DNA of 64,000 bases from Planctomycetota bacterium. GTDB taxonomy: Bacteria > Planctomycetota > UBA1135 > JACQFD01. The stretch lies in NCBI GenBank assembly GCA_016792805.1, contig JAEUHX010000061.1:1-64000 (forward strand), in the 5' to 3' direction. The position numbers and the translations under genes are program-made. Under the pieces are notes generated by a model, which saw only the letters and a program-made list of their open reading frames with translations, searched no databases and was not told where the DNA came from. This document shows, piece by piece, positions 17,791 to 26,635 of the stretch (position 1 is its first letter; every line of letters begins with the position of its first letter).

Positions 17791-18648
17791 TTACTTTTTC
17801 TTAAGGAGATCGTTGACGGCGTTCACCGTGTCGTCCACGGCCTTGTCGACCGATTTCTGTGTCTTCTCCACGGCGTCTTTCAGCGCTCCTTGGACCTTCT
17901 CGTGGAGCGCCTGCTCGAGGGCGCCGAGCGCTTGATTGGCGTCTTTCCCGATCATTCCGAGAAGCTCGGAGGGGAGGCCGCCGCCGTTCTTTGCGACGGA
18001 CTGGAGGATCTCTCCGAGCAGCCGCTGGATGAGTTCCGCCATCGTGACGCCTTCTCGGCCGTTGGAATTCAGGTCGCGCACGATGAGATCCGGAAGAGTC
18101 ACTTCCTTGCTCGACTCCAGCCCTTTCACGATGCTCTGTCCGACGCGCACTTTTGTCGCCGTCACCTTGATCTCGCCGATGACGTAGCGCTTCTCAGAGC
18201 CCGCAGGCTTGCCGGGCTCACCCGACGGCGGTGCGCCCGGACGCTGCCCTTGTGTGATCTTCTCCGTGTTCTTGAGCAGCACGCTGAAATTGGTGCCGCC
18301 CGTTCCCACCTCGAAGGTGACCTCGGGCTTCTCGATCACAATCCACGGAATCTTGACTTCCTCCGATGTCAACGATCCGACTTCGGCCTTCGCGCGGATA
18401 TCGTCGGCTGTGAAGGCGGGATTCGATGAGTAACTTGGTGGATTGGAGATGCGCAGCTTTCCGAGACCCACTTCTCCGGAGAAGATACCGAGGGTTCCGG
18501 AGCCGACTGTGACCGGCACACCGAGCGCATAGGTGCCTCCTTTCTCGACCCCGGCGCGCAGCGCGGAGCCGCCGAAGAACACAAGACCTGCAACTGCCAG
18601 CAGGAGAATCACCACGATGACCGCTAGGAAGCGAAGAAGCATCTTCAT
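17791..18648 (-). CDS. AsmA-like membrane-anchored protein
   Basis: A 285-residue protein with a single N-terminal transmembrane helix (MLLRFLAVIVVILLLAVAGLVFFGG) and an extracytoplasmic beta-rich part. The latter has the AsmA/DUF748-like pattern (LGVPVTVGSGTLGIFSGEVGLGKLRISNPPSY, then IKVTATKVRVGQ). A Pro/Gly linker lies near 133-150, and the C-terminus (~215-285) is helical and Lys/Asp/Val-rich. AsmA-like proteins are related to bridge-like lipid-transfer proteins between membranes; this is a short member, so a tether or chaperone role is as likely as lipid transfer. It diverges from the DUF2752 gene with ~115 bp between the starts. Confidence 0.7.
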   Translation of the reverse strand: MKMLLRFLAVIVVILLLAVAGLVFFGGSALRAGVEKGGTYALGVPVTVGSGTLGIFSGEVGLGKLRISNPPSYSSNPAFTADDIRAKAEVGSLTSEEVKIPWIVIEKPEVTFEVGTGGTNFSVLLKNTEKITQGQRPGAPPSGEPGKPAGSEKRYVIGEIKVTATKVRVGQSIVKGLESSKEVTLPDLIVRDLNSNGREGVTMAELIQRLLGEILQSVAKNGGGLPSELLGMIGKDANQALGALEQALHEKVQGALKDAVEKTQKSVDKAVDDTVNAVNDLLKKK

Positions 18649-18763
18649 GACACCACGCTACTCCTCGGAGGGCCGGCGCGGTGCCGGGGCCGCGACGGCG
18701 CCCCCGCGGCCCTCCCGCCGCTTACCCGGTAGACCGGCCGCGGCTCCCGCGGATACTGGCTCC

Positions 18764-19222
18764 GTGACCGAAATCGAAGATCGCAAGCCCGCCGCCGGAC
18801 CCTTTGCGCGTCTGCTGGGCGACCGCGTCGCGCTTGGCTTCTCGTCCGTCTATTTCGGGGTCGCCGCGTTGATTCCGCCGGGCGGAGCGCCGAAGTGGGC
18901 GGATATCTGTATTCTTCACAGAATGACGGGGCTGCCATGTCCCGGGTGCGGAATGACCCGCAGCCTTGGTCACTTGCTGCGTGGCGATGTGGCCCACTCG
19001 CTCACCTATCACCCGATGGGAGTTGTGCTCGCGCCGGCGCTTCTTCTTGCGGTGATTCTCTGGATAGGACCGGAGCGGTGGCGCAGCTGGGCGGTGGCGC
19101 GCGCGCGTCCCTACGAGAAGCTTCTCGCGGTGGTCATCGTGGGAGGCTTCGCCCTCTTCATGCTGTACGGGTTCGTTCGGCTATTTTTGGTGTATCGCGG
19201 CGAAGCCACTTTTCCAGCATAG
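18764..19222 (+). CDS. DUF2752 membrane protein
   Basis: A 152-residue protein from a GTG at 18764 (MTEIEDRKPAAGPF). The longer frame to 18533 overlaps the divergent AsmA-like gene and is low-complexity. The diagnostic DUF2752 motif GLPCPGCGMTRSLGHLLRGD is present near residues 57-76. Three hydrophobic segments surround it: AALIPPGG, a long helix after the motif (MGVVLAPALLLAVILWI), and a final one (LLAVVIVGGFALFMLYGF). The family is an integral inner-membrane protein of unknown function with a conserved Cys pair. It ends 6 bp before the convergent M61 peptidase stop. Confidence 0.88.
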   Translation: MTEIEDRKPAAGPFARLLGDRVALGFSSVYFGVAALIPPGGAPKWADICILHRMTGLPCPGCGMTRSLGHLLRGDVAHSLTYHPMGVVLAPALLLAVILWIGPERWRSWAVARARPYEKLLAVVIVGGFALFMLYGFVRLFLVYRGEATFPA

Positions 19223-19227
19223 CCGAG

Positions 19228-20979
19228 CTACCAATTCATGAACGCCGCGGCGTCCGCATCGGCGCGACGCACGGCCCGCTGGCCGCGGACGCCCTTGCCG
19301 TGCGGGAGGTAGGAGATCTTCTTGAGATCGGTGCCTTCCTGAATCGTGAGTTCGACGGGAAAGCTTACATCTCCATTCGCCATGGCGAAGCCGCGCAGCT
19401 TCTGGCCGTCGCGAAGCCCAGCCTTCCAGGCAGCGCTTCCTTCCACCACTCCGACGACTTCCCTGCGCTTTCGCGTCTCATCGGCGTCGAAGCCGGCCTC
19501 GAATTGTGGTAATTCAGAAGGTTCAATCGTCGCGAAGGGCCCGAACGCATCGGCGGGCAGCTCCAGGGTCTCGCCGCGCTCGAGGACAGCCCGCATTTTC
19601 ACTGCGAACTCAGGGCTCGTCCACCTCTCCATATCTGCCAGCAGCGAATCGACGCTCGCTTTCGCGCCGCCGGCCTTCGCACGCTCCATCAGATCGAGGA
19701 AGAAGTGATCCAAACATTTCTTTCCCCCGCTGCGCACCCGGATCTCGCGGTCGAGCGCTGTCGCCACGAGATCGCCGCGGCGGTAGGGAAGAGACTGCAC
19801 TTCTCGGCTGCTCCAGAACGCCTCGAGAATCCGCGTGTTCGGCGCGTTGCGCTCGGCGCTGAGCGCATATTGCGCCAGCGATTGATTGAGATTCTCGAGG
19901 GCGTTGTCGAGGGAATAGATGCCTGCGCGCGCCAGAGCCCGTCGCGCGAAAAACTCCGTGAAGCCCTCGGAGAACCAATAGACGAGCTGCTCCGGCTCCA
20001 CGCGACCGAGCACGCGCCCGTTCCAATAGTGAAAGAGCTCGTGCGCAAGCAGGTGCGCCATCGACATCCCGGGCCCCGGCTCGATCTCGAGAGAGACGTT
20101 GGTGGTTACGAAAAGTGCAAACGAATGGGTGAGTCCTGTTCCGCCGAGGGAGCGGGACCGCGACTCGGGGTCGTGCTTTCCGACCGGCAGCAGCGTGATG
20201 AGAAAATACGGAACTGTGTGATCTCGCATCAGATCGCGCTCGGCTTTCACGACGCGCCGAGCCAGGTCGACGAACGCCTCATCGGTGAACTTCCACTGTT
20301 GGCCGGCCATGGCGACCACGAGCTCGCGCTTCTCGATCTCCATGCGGTGGATCCGAAGCTCTCCCGCGAAGAACACACTATCTAAGAATTCTGCCAGCGG
20401 CAGCTCGACGTCGCATCCCTTCGGATCAGCCGAGAAGGAGCTAACTGTCTTCCAGCCCGCTTCCTGGAAGCCCGACCACCGGAGTTGCACTTTGCAGGCG
20501 GGGGCCGCCGCCGCGTGCCGCGGCCGGAGAAACGCGGAGCTGCCCAGGAGGTGCACCAGCTCTCGCTGGACTACGGGCCTGTAGTAGTCCTCACTTTTCG
20601 TGTCGATCTCCGCCTTTGGTTTTCCGAATCCATAAGTAACGACGAGCGCCGCGCCCGGCGGATGGTCCACGGTCCATTCGTGAGCTCTTCCCTGGCGCAC
20701 ATCGAGCCGCTTGCCGGCACCGTCGTGGATGGCGAGCCCATGGATTCCGCGCTCGAGATTGCGATTCCCCGCCGATTCCTCGGGAAGCTCAAAGGTGGTG
20801 GTGCCGTCGGCGGTGCCCGCGGTCTCGATCTTCATCTCGATGCGCGGTCCCTCCTGCCCTTGCACGGGCTGAGCCATCGACAGGGTGTATCGAACCCTCG
20901 GCATCTCGCCCGTGGGCTTCGATTGGGCTAGGGAACCCGCGAGGGTGAACGCAAGGCCGAGGAGATGCGCTTTCGCCAT
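19228..20979 (-). CDS. M61-family (glycyl aminopeptidase-like) metallopeptidase with PDZ domain
   Basis: A 583-residue protein. The signal peptide (MAKAHLLGLAFTLAGSLAQS) supports a start at 20979 or the adjacent ATG at 20982; the longer frame to 21045 would overlap the divergent gene's start. An N-terminal beta domain (~25-180) precedes the catalytic part with HELFHYWNG (zinc-binding HExxH, about residue 311) and a downstream Glu in FSEGFTEFFARR. A C-terminal PDZ-like segment follows (VVGVVEGSAAWKAGLRDGQKLRGF). This order (beta domain, HExxH, PDZ) is that of M61 peptidases. It should be periplasmic; the substrate is unknown. Confidence 0.85.
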   Translation of the reverse strand: MAKAHLLGLAFTLAGSLAQSKPTGEMPRVRYTLSMAQPVQGQEGPRIEMKIETAGTADGTTTFELPEESAGNRNLERGIHGLAIHDGAGKRLDVRQGRAHEWTVDHPPGAALVVTYGFGKPKAEIDTKSEDYYRPVVQRELVHLLGSSAFLRPRHAAAAPACKVQLRWSGFQEAGWKTVSSFSADPKGCDVELPLAEFLDSVFFAGELRIHRMEIEKRELVVAMAGQQWKFTDEAFVDLARRVVKAERDLMRDHTVPYFLITLLPVGKHDPESRSRSLGGTGLTHSFALFVTTNVSLEIEPGPGMSMAHLLAHELFHYWNGRVLGRVEPEQLVYWFSEGFTEFFARRALARAGIYSLDNALENLNQSLAQYALSAERNAPNTRILEAFWSSREVQSLPYRRGDLVATALDREIRVRSGGKKCLDHFFLDLMERAKAGGAKASVDSLLADMERWTSPEFAVKMRAVLERGETLELPADAFGPFATIEPSELPQFEAGFDADETRKRREVVGVVEGSAAWKAGLRDGQKLRGFAMANGDVSFPVELTIQEGTDLKKISYLPHGKGVRGQRAVRRADADAAAFMNW

Positions 20980-21043
20980 CATGGCGCGACAGTACGGGGA
21001 ACCGGGGCTCCCTGTGAGTCCCGCGAGCATTCCCCCCTGCGCC

Positions 21044-22444
21044 ATGATTCTCCAACAGTATTACCTCGGGTGCCTTTCGCACGCTTCCTACCTCGTGGCC
21101 GACGAGGAGTCGAAAGTTGCCGCCGTCGTCGATCCGCAGCGCGATGTGGATCAGTATCTTTCTGACGCGAAGGCCAAGGGACTCACCATCCGATATGTGC
21201 TATTGACACATTTCCACGCCGACTTCGCGGCCGGCCATTTGGAGCTTCGCGAGGCGACGGGCGCGGAGATCGCCATGGGGCGCGCTGGAAGGGCCGAGTT
21301 TCCGGTTCGCAGTCTGGCCGACGGCGACGAGCTCGCGCTCGGGCGCGTTCGGATCCGCGCGCTGGAGACGCCGGGCCACACGCCCGAGAGCCTCTGCTTC
21401 CTCGTGTTCGACGACGCCAAGGACGCCACAAAACCTGCGGCCGTCCTGACAGGCGACACGCTCTTCGTCGGGGATGTGGGGCGCCCCGATCTTCTCGTGG
21501 CCGCCGGGCGCTCGGCCGAGGAGCTCGCCCGTGATCTTTATCATTCCACAAGGAAGAAGCTCTTGCCGCTTCCCGACGAGACGCTTGTCTATCCCGCCCA
21601 CGGTGCGGGCTCCATGTGTGGCAAGAACCTCGGATCGGAGACGTTCTCCACCATCGGCGCGCAGCGAAAGCTCAATCTTGCGCTGCAGCCGATGGATGAG
21701 CGGACCTTTGTGGAGATGGTGACCCACGACCAGCCCGAGGCGCCAGGATATTTTGCATTCGACGCCAGTTTCAATAAAACGAACCACAGCACTCTCCCGG
21801 CCGTTCTTGAGCGCGCGCTCGTGCCGCGCTCGCTGGCCGAGTCGCTCCAGTTGGCGGCGCAGGGAGCTGTTCTTCTCGACGTTCGAAATGCGCCGGAGTT
21901 CGCGGCGAGCCATCTCGCGGGGAGCATCAACGTCGCGCTCAGCGGGAAGTTCGCCACCTGGTCGGGGAGCGTCGTCCGGCCCGAGGAGCCGGTGCTCCTG
22001 ATCGCCGACCCCGGAAAGGAGCGGGAGGCGGCCACGCGCCTCGCGCGCATCGGCTATGACCGCATGGTGGGCTTTCTCGAGGGCGGCCCCACAAAAGCGC
22101 TTCAGCTTCGTCCCGACCTCAAGCGCTCGTCGCGGCGCCTGACCGTCGCCGATCTGAAAAGTGAGCTTGCATCGGCTTCGGCGCCGATCGTCGTCGATGT
22201 GCGCGCCGCTGGCGAGCGCGCTGCCGGAAGCATCACGGGAAGCCTCCACGTCGCGCTCCACCTTCTTCGCGAGCGCATGAGTGAGATTCCTCGGGATCGG
22301 CCGGTCGTGTTGCAGTGCGCCGGCGGCGTGCGTTCGATGATTGCGATGAGCCTTCTCGAGCGCGCGGGCTACTCCAATGTGCGCGACCTCGTCGGTGGCT
22401 ACTCCGCGTGGCACGCGGCAGCCAGCCCATTCGGAAGCAGCTGA
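21044..22444 (+). CDS. persulfide dioxygenase-like MBL-fold protein with two rhodanese domains
   Basis: A 466-residue protein from the ATG at 21044. The N-terminal metallo-beta-lactamase domain (1-~250) has THFHADFAAGH near 54-64 and GHTPESLC. The ETHE1-type dioxygenase pattern continues (GDTLFVGDVGRPDL, then VYPAHGAGSMCGKNL). Two rhodanese domains follow (~265-365 and ~370-465). The first has no Cys at the active-site loop (LLIADPGKER), while the second has one (VVLQCAGGVRS). Known relatives oxidise glutathione persulfide to sulfite using mononuclear iron. The inactive-looking first rhodanese plus active second one is the usual arrangement in bacterial fusions of this type. Monocistronic, divergent from the M61 gene by 61-64 bp. 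Confidence 0.9.
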   Translation: MILQQYYLGCLSHASYLVADEESKVAAVVDPQRDVDQYLSDAKAKGLTIRYVLLTHFHADFAAGHLELREATGAEIAMGRAGRAEFPVRSLADGDELALGRVRIRALETPGHTPESLCFLVFDDAKDATKPAAVLTGDTLFVGDVGRPDLLVAAGRSAEELARDLYHSTRKKLLPLPDETLVYPAHGAGSMCGKNLGSETFSTIGAQRKLNLALQPMDERTFVEMVTHDQPEAPGYFAFDASFNKTNHSTLPAVLERALVPRSLAESLQLAAQGAVLLDVRNAPEFAASHLAGSINVALSGKFATWSGSVVRPEEPVLLIADPGKEREAATRLARIGYDRMVGFLEGGPTKALQLRPDLKRSSRRLTVADLKSELASASAPIVVDVRAAGERAAGSITGSLHVALHLLRERMSEIPRDRPVVLQCAGGVRSMIAMSLLERAGYSNVRDLVGGYSAWHAAASPFGSS

Positions 22445-22549
22445 GAGGGCCGCTCCGAAGTCATCCGAGCTGCGCGCGGGCGACCTCCTCGGACCCCCGC
22501 GCCGCGATCTCCGGTTGTTCGTTCGCGCGGCCGACGACGCTCCTCCAGA

Positions 22550-25027
22550 ATGCGGACGCGCGCGCCGCCTCCCATGCGCCGAACCTGGAACATCCCCGTC
22601 GATAGCGGTTTCGTTGAGCTGACCGTCACCGACTCGGCGGAGCGGCTCTACGTCCATGGCGAATGGGATCCTCAGGCGGAGAGGGCGCTTCTCGAGTGGA
22701 TTCGCCGCCTCGACCAGCCGTCGGAGGTGCACGCGCTTTTCGAGGCGCTGTTCCCCGGCTTCGAGCCGCGCTCGGCGACGACGGGCGCCGTTTCGTGGGC
22801 CCAAACGCTGGAGGTGCGGGCGCTCGAGGCGCTTCGCATGGGCAGTTTGATGTTTTCGGGGGCCCCGGGGAGCAACAGCGGCGGCGGAGGCGGGAATCCC
22901 AAGGGGCCGCCGGTGCCGAAGCCCAAGCCGAAGCCGGTGCCGCCGCCGAAGCCGCCGGAGAATTTCCAGTTCGGAATTGTGAATATCTCCATGCCGCCGG
23001 TTATGGCGCCGTCGGCGGAAAAAGTAGATATCCAGTACGAGATCCACGATCCCGACGGAAAAATTACTTCTGCCACATTCGAAGTGTTCGCGAAGGACGT
23101 CCCCGACCCGATCCTCACGGAGCAGCTCGGCGCGGGCGACCGCACGCACGGACCCCACGTCAAGAAGTGGGACGGCGCCGTCACGACGAAAAGTGAGTTC
23201 CCGGACGGGTTCGCGACCATTGAGTTCTCGCCCTATACGGTGCGCATCAAGGTCGCCGGCTCGGGCACCGCGTCTCCTGAGCAGCAGGAGACGACGTTCG
23301 AGGTGAAGCTGGCTAAATTTGAAGTGATGCTCGGAAAGAAGGAGACGCTCAAGCACGACCAAGACAAAGAAGTCTACGATCAGGTCGGCGCGCTCCCCGC
23401 GAGCAAGAAAGTGGAACTCACGCTGAAGCGGAATCTGTATGCGACCAAGAGCAGCGAGATGAACGACGGCACGGCCTTCGACTCGCTGCGGGCTTTCTGG
23501 GACGACGGTCCGCGCATCCCCGTGGTGGCGACGGCTTTCGTGCAGGATTCGGCGGGAAACGCAAAGCGCTGCGGGAAGGCGATGGGGCGCGCGCGCGTTC
23601 TGTGGGATTACACAGATCCGCCCGAGTCGAAGACGGCGTTCAAGGCTTCGACGGCGAAGGCGTTCATTGACAAAGCGAGGAATCACGACTCGGCCGGAGG
23701 GCGTCCCAAGGGAGACAACGCTCACCTCGAATTCGGCGGAAAGAGAGGCCCCGACGCGGGCCGGTCGCTTCCGGCGTTCAAGCCCGCGGATTCCGGACTG
23801 ATGAGCTTTCCGTTCACGCTGGAGCAGCCGAAGAAGCGCTTCTGGGCGAGCTACGGCTTGTTCCAGAAATCGGGCGACGACGATGGGCGCGCTGGGGCGG
23901 TCTTTCGGGCGTCGCGCTTCGCGGGCGACAGTTTCGAGGTGACGGCATTCCTCGACAAGTTCGACAAGCTCGACGTAACCGACGATGCGCCGGCCGGCGA
24001 ACTCGCCAAGGTGAAAGTGGGCGCCTTTGAGGTCCTCCACGAGGTGACGCTGGCGGAGTACTACAAAAAAGCGAGCAAGACCTCGCCGATGACGCCCGCG
24101 ATCGACGGCGTCTACGAGGATTCGTACACGAAGGTGGCAAACCGGATGGGCGCCGCGAAGGTGCTCGAGAAGGCAAAGTATGATGAGCTCTTCCAGAAGG
24201 GGAGAGGCGCCGCTTTCAAGAACGCCGCCGTCACGGCGCTCGACACGTACGCGCTGCCGAAGGGGAGCCAGTACGACATGGAGCCGCCGGCCGAGGGAGT
24301 CCTGGGGACGATTGTGGACTTCCTAGGCGACGTCGTCGATGCAGTGGCGGACTTCCTCGGGCTTGGTTCGGGCGGCGCCGACGCCACCGAGTGGGTCGGC
24401 ACCGTTCGCAGCTACGCGAAGTTCAAGAGTGAGCTCAAGAAGGGAAACGGCTTCAACGATACGCAGCTCAATATTTTCCTGATGAACAACGGGCTCGAGA
24501 CCGAGCAGAAGTACTGTCGCGAGCTGAGCTTCTTCCTAGGCGACGTGGCGGTGCAGATCTGTAAGGAGCTGTGTGCAAAGGAGGGCGTCACAATCCTGCA
24601 GTTCTCGTGGACCCACAGCCTCGAAGAGATGGCGTTCACCTCCATCGCCGGCTCGATCCGGCTGAACGGCATGGCCTGCTTCAAGACGCGAGGGCTCACG
24701 GGATTTGTGTTCATGCAGCCCGACCAGCAGACCTTCGGGCACGAGCTCGGGCACTGTCTCTTTCTGCCTCATGCGCCCCAGACGAGCTCGACGTCGAATC
24801 CCGTGGGCGGCGCTCAGCCTGACCGCCACGACGGCTCGGAAGCTCATTGTTACATGTCATACAACCCGCCCTTCCAGGGATTCTGTGGTTTGTGCTTGCT
24901 CCGAATGCGCGGGTATGACCAGAGCAAGTTCAATAAAGGAGGCGTCGCGGCCGCGGCACCTGCGGGCCCTCCGTCCGGCGTGGGCGCACCGCCGGCGACA
25001 CCGGTGGAAGACCTCGAGCTCGAATGA
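22550..25027 (+). CDS. large metzincin-like zinc metallopeptidase, putative secreted or injected effector
   Basis: An 825-residue protein. The N-terminal ~115 residues are a small domain followed by a Gly then Pro/Lys-rich linker (KPKPKPVPPPKPP). A beta-rich region follows (~140-260), then a long middle region. The C-terminal metalloprotease signature is HELGHCLFLPH (His731, Glu732, His735, His741), with a Met-turn-like CYMSY near 767-771 and a Cys-rich end (FCGLCLLRMRGYD). HExxHxxxxxH plus a Met-turn is the metzincin signature. I recall similar HELGHxLFLPHA...MSY...CGxCxLRxRG proteins near type VI secretion genes, but no T6SS gene is in this window. There is no signal peptide. ATG 22574 is an alternative start. 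It overlaps the next gene by 4 bp. Confidence 0.7.
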   Translation: MRTRAPPPMRRTWNIPVDSGFVELTVTDSAERLYVHGEWDPQAERALLEWIRRLDQPSEVHALFEALFPGFEPRSATTGAVSWAQTLEVRALEALRMGSLMFSGAPGSNSGGGGGNPKGPPVPKPKPKPVPPPKPPENFQFGIVNISMPPVMAPSAEKVDIQYEIHDPDGKITSATFEVFAKDVPDPILTEQLGAGDRTHGPHVKKWDGAVTTKSEFPDGFATIEFSPYTVRIKVAGSGTASPEQQETTFEVKLAKFEVMLGKKETLKHDQDKEVYDQVGALPASKKVELTLKRNLYATKSSEMNDGTAFDSLRAFWDDGPRIPVVATAFVQDSAGNAKRCGKAMGRARVLWDYTDPPESKTAFKASTAKAFIDKARNHDSAGGRPKGDNAHLEFGGKRGPDAGRSLPAFKPADSGLMSFPFTLEQPKKRFWASYGLFQKSGDDDGRAGAVFRASRFAGDSFEVTAFLDKFDKLDVTDDAPAGELAKVKVGAFEVLHEVTLAEYYKKASKTSPMTPAIDGVYEDSYTKVANRMGAAKVLEKAKYDELFQKGRGAAFKNAAVTALDTYALPKGSQYDMEPPAEGVLGTIVDFLGDVVDAVADFLGLGSGGADATEWVGTVRSYAKFKSELKKGNGFNDTQLNIFLMNNGLETEQKYCRELSFFLGDVAVQICKELCAKEGVTILQFSWTHSLEEMAFTSIAGSIRLNGMACFKTRGLTGFVFMQPDQQTFGHELGHCLFLPHAPQTSSTSNPVGGAQPDRHDGSEAHCYMSYNPPFQGFCGLCLLRMRGYDQSKFNKGGVAAAAPAGPPSGVGAPPATPVEDLELE

Positions 25028-26580
25028 TCAGCGCTCGGCGATGGGGCTTCCTTTGCGCGCTCGCTTTCGGAGCGCTGCCTGCGATTGCGTTCGCGTCCTG
25101 CCATCCAGCGTCGACTTTCCAAGAGTCTCGACCCGTGAGTGATCTTCGCTTTCGTGTTGTTCCCCGTGCGACGGAGTGGCTCCAGGGGGCCGACGTGATC
25201 GTCGACCTCGAGATCGACAACCACGGTCCTGAAGCAGTGGACTTGATTCACCCCATGATGAACGGAGAGAGGCAACCACTTTTCCGGCTGCGCAGGCCCA
25301 ACGGGGAAGAAGTGACGTTTGCGTTCGGCGCCCGCTGGCCGGAGGGCAAGCCGAGCCGGCGCATAAAGCTCGGGAAAGGGCAGGGCTGGCGAGGCGACCT
25401 GATCGTGAGCGACGCCGCAAACATGACAGATCCGGGGAGCTATGAACTCTCGGCGGCTCTCGAACAGGGGGCCCTTGCGGCGTCGGCCGCGCCGGTGAAG
25501 CTCGAAGTCTATCCGGCGCGGTTTCGGCGGATCGCGGCGGCGCTTGGGCGCGACGACTCGGGCGTCGTCGGCGCCGAAGCCGTAATCTTGCAAGTGGGCA
25601 AGAGTAAACTCTCGGCTGTGGCCGGGCTCGTTCGCGAGACCCACGCCGACATCGGGGAGGCCTCGATCATGAATTATGTGCCGCGCGCCGATGTGCCCGT
25701 CGACACCGTCGATCTGCTGGCGCCGTACACAAATACGGTCGGCATGAAGAGCCTCGACCGATGGGTCGCCGCGGCTTCTCACAAATCGATTCTGGCCGTA
25801 GAGTCGACCTCGGGCGCGCGCGCGCGCATCAGCGTTTCGGCGCCGATCGCGGCCGCACTCACGCCGCTGCTGGGGGGCGACCGGCGCCTCACGGTGTCGG
25901 CATTGCTGGAGCGTGGCGACGAGACGGAACTCGCTGCGACGACGCTCTCGGAGCCTTCGGGCGGCGAGCAGCAGGCTTCCCTCACCCGCGTCGGAGCGTG
26001 GCCGGGGCGCGCCGTTGCTGCCGCTACGCTCGCGCCCGAGAAGCTCGGGGGTGTAGCAGTTTTTGCGGTCGCCTATCCGGAGACGGAAGCTGCCGTGCTC
26101 GAATTGTGGCAATGGGACCGAGTGGCTCCTGCTGAGCGCATCGGGCGCGCCGAGCTTCGCGGCTGGATTCCGGAGGGGGCGATGGCCGTCGGCGTCCGAA
26201 GCGACGGCGCCATCTTCGCTTCGGGACTCGTTCGCGCCGCCGGTCGCGAGGCGCCGCGATGGGGAATTGTTTGCTTCGATGGAAAAGTGGGAAGCCGGAA
26301 CTCCGCGCCCGCGCGCCTCGTCGCCGAGGTGTCTCCGGAGGGCGGGTTGCTCGACGCTCATTTGCGGTATTTCGAGTCGAAAGCCGGTTCCCTTACGGGC
26401 GTCGCCCTGCTGCGGCCGGTTCGCAACTCGGGCGCCACCGTCGTAGAGCTGCCGAGCGGAAAAGTGCGCCCGCCAGCGCAGGCCATCCCGTCGCGATCCC
26501 AGATCGCTCTGATCCCGGGTCAAACCACCTGGTACGCCGCAACCCTCACCGCCGAGTCGGTCGAGCTGCGCTCGCTCTAG
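25024..26580 (+). CDS. hypothetical exported protein coupled to the metzincin gene
   Basis: A 518-residue protein whose ATG overlaps the stop of the upstream metallopeptidase gene (ATGA), so the two are translationally coupled. N-terminal signal peptide: FLCALAFGALPAIAFASC, where the Cys could be lipidated. An Ig-like N-terminal part follows (FRVVPRATEWLQGADVIVDLEIDNHGPEAVDLIHP), then a long beta-rich sequence with no domain I can name. The close linkage suggests it acts with the metallopeptidase, for example as inhibitor, receptor or immunity-like partner, but that is inference. The gene's last codons lie inside a 24-bp tandem repeat. Confidence 0.65.
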   Translation: MISARRWGFLCALAFGALPAIAFASCHPASTFQESRPVSDLRFRVVPRATEWLQGADVIVDLEIDNHGPEAVDLIHPMMNGERQPLFRLRRPNGEEVTFAFGARWPEGKPSRRIKLGKGQGWRGDLIVSDAANMTDPGSYELSAALEQGALAASAAPVKLEVYPARFRRIAAALGRDDSGVVGAEAVILQVGKSKLSAVAGLVRETHADIGEASIMNYVPRADVPVDTVDLLAPYTNTVGMKSLDRWVAAASHKSILAVESTSGARARISVSAPIAAALTPLLGGDRRLTVSALLERGDETELAATTLSEPSGGEQQASLTRVGAWPGRAVAAATLAPEKLGGVAVFAVAYPETEAAVLELWQWDRVAPAERIGRAELRGWIPEGAMAVGVRSDGAIFASGLVRAAGREAPRWGIVCFDGKVGSRNSAPARLVAEVSPEGGLLDAHLRYFESKAGSLTGVALLRPVRNSGATVVELPSGKVRPPAQAIPSRSQIALIPGQTTWYAATLTAESVELRSL

Positions 26581-26623
26581 GAGCCCGAGCTGCGCTCGCT
26601 CTAGGAGCCCGAGCTGCGCTCGC
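26563..26623. repeat. 24-bp tandem repeat spanning a stop codon
   Basis: Two perfect 24-bp copies (26563-26586 and 26587-26610) and a 13-bp partial third (26611-26623). Each full unit reads GAGCTGCGCTCGCTCTAG followed by GAGCCC. The first copy encodes the last residues and TAG stop of the secreted-protein gene. The unit is a multiple of three, so every copy carries the same in-frame stop. It probably arose by slippage. Confidence 0.9.
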
Positions 26624-26635
26624 CCGCGCGCGCCG

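Noticed and set aside
21890..22030. first rhodanese domain missing its Cys as a sign of gene decay
   Set aside because: Two-rhodanese persulfide dioxygenase fusions commonly have one domain without the Cys, so this is normal for the family.
21200..24040. 946-residue minus-strand open frame
   Set aside because: Antisense to both the persulfide dioxygenase and the metzincin gene; its sequence is Arg/Ala/Leu-rich with no domain, as expected for a shadow frame in GC-rich DNA.
24850..26523. 557-residue minus-strand open frame
   Set aside because: Antisense to the metallopeptidase end and the secreted-protein gene; Arg-rich with no signal or motif.
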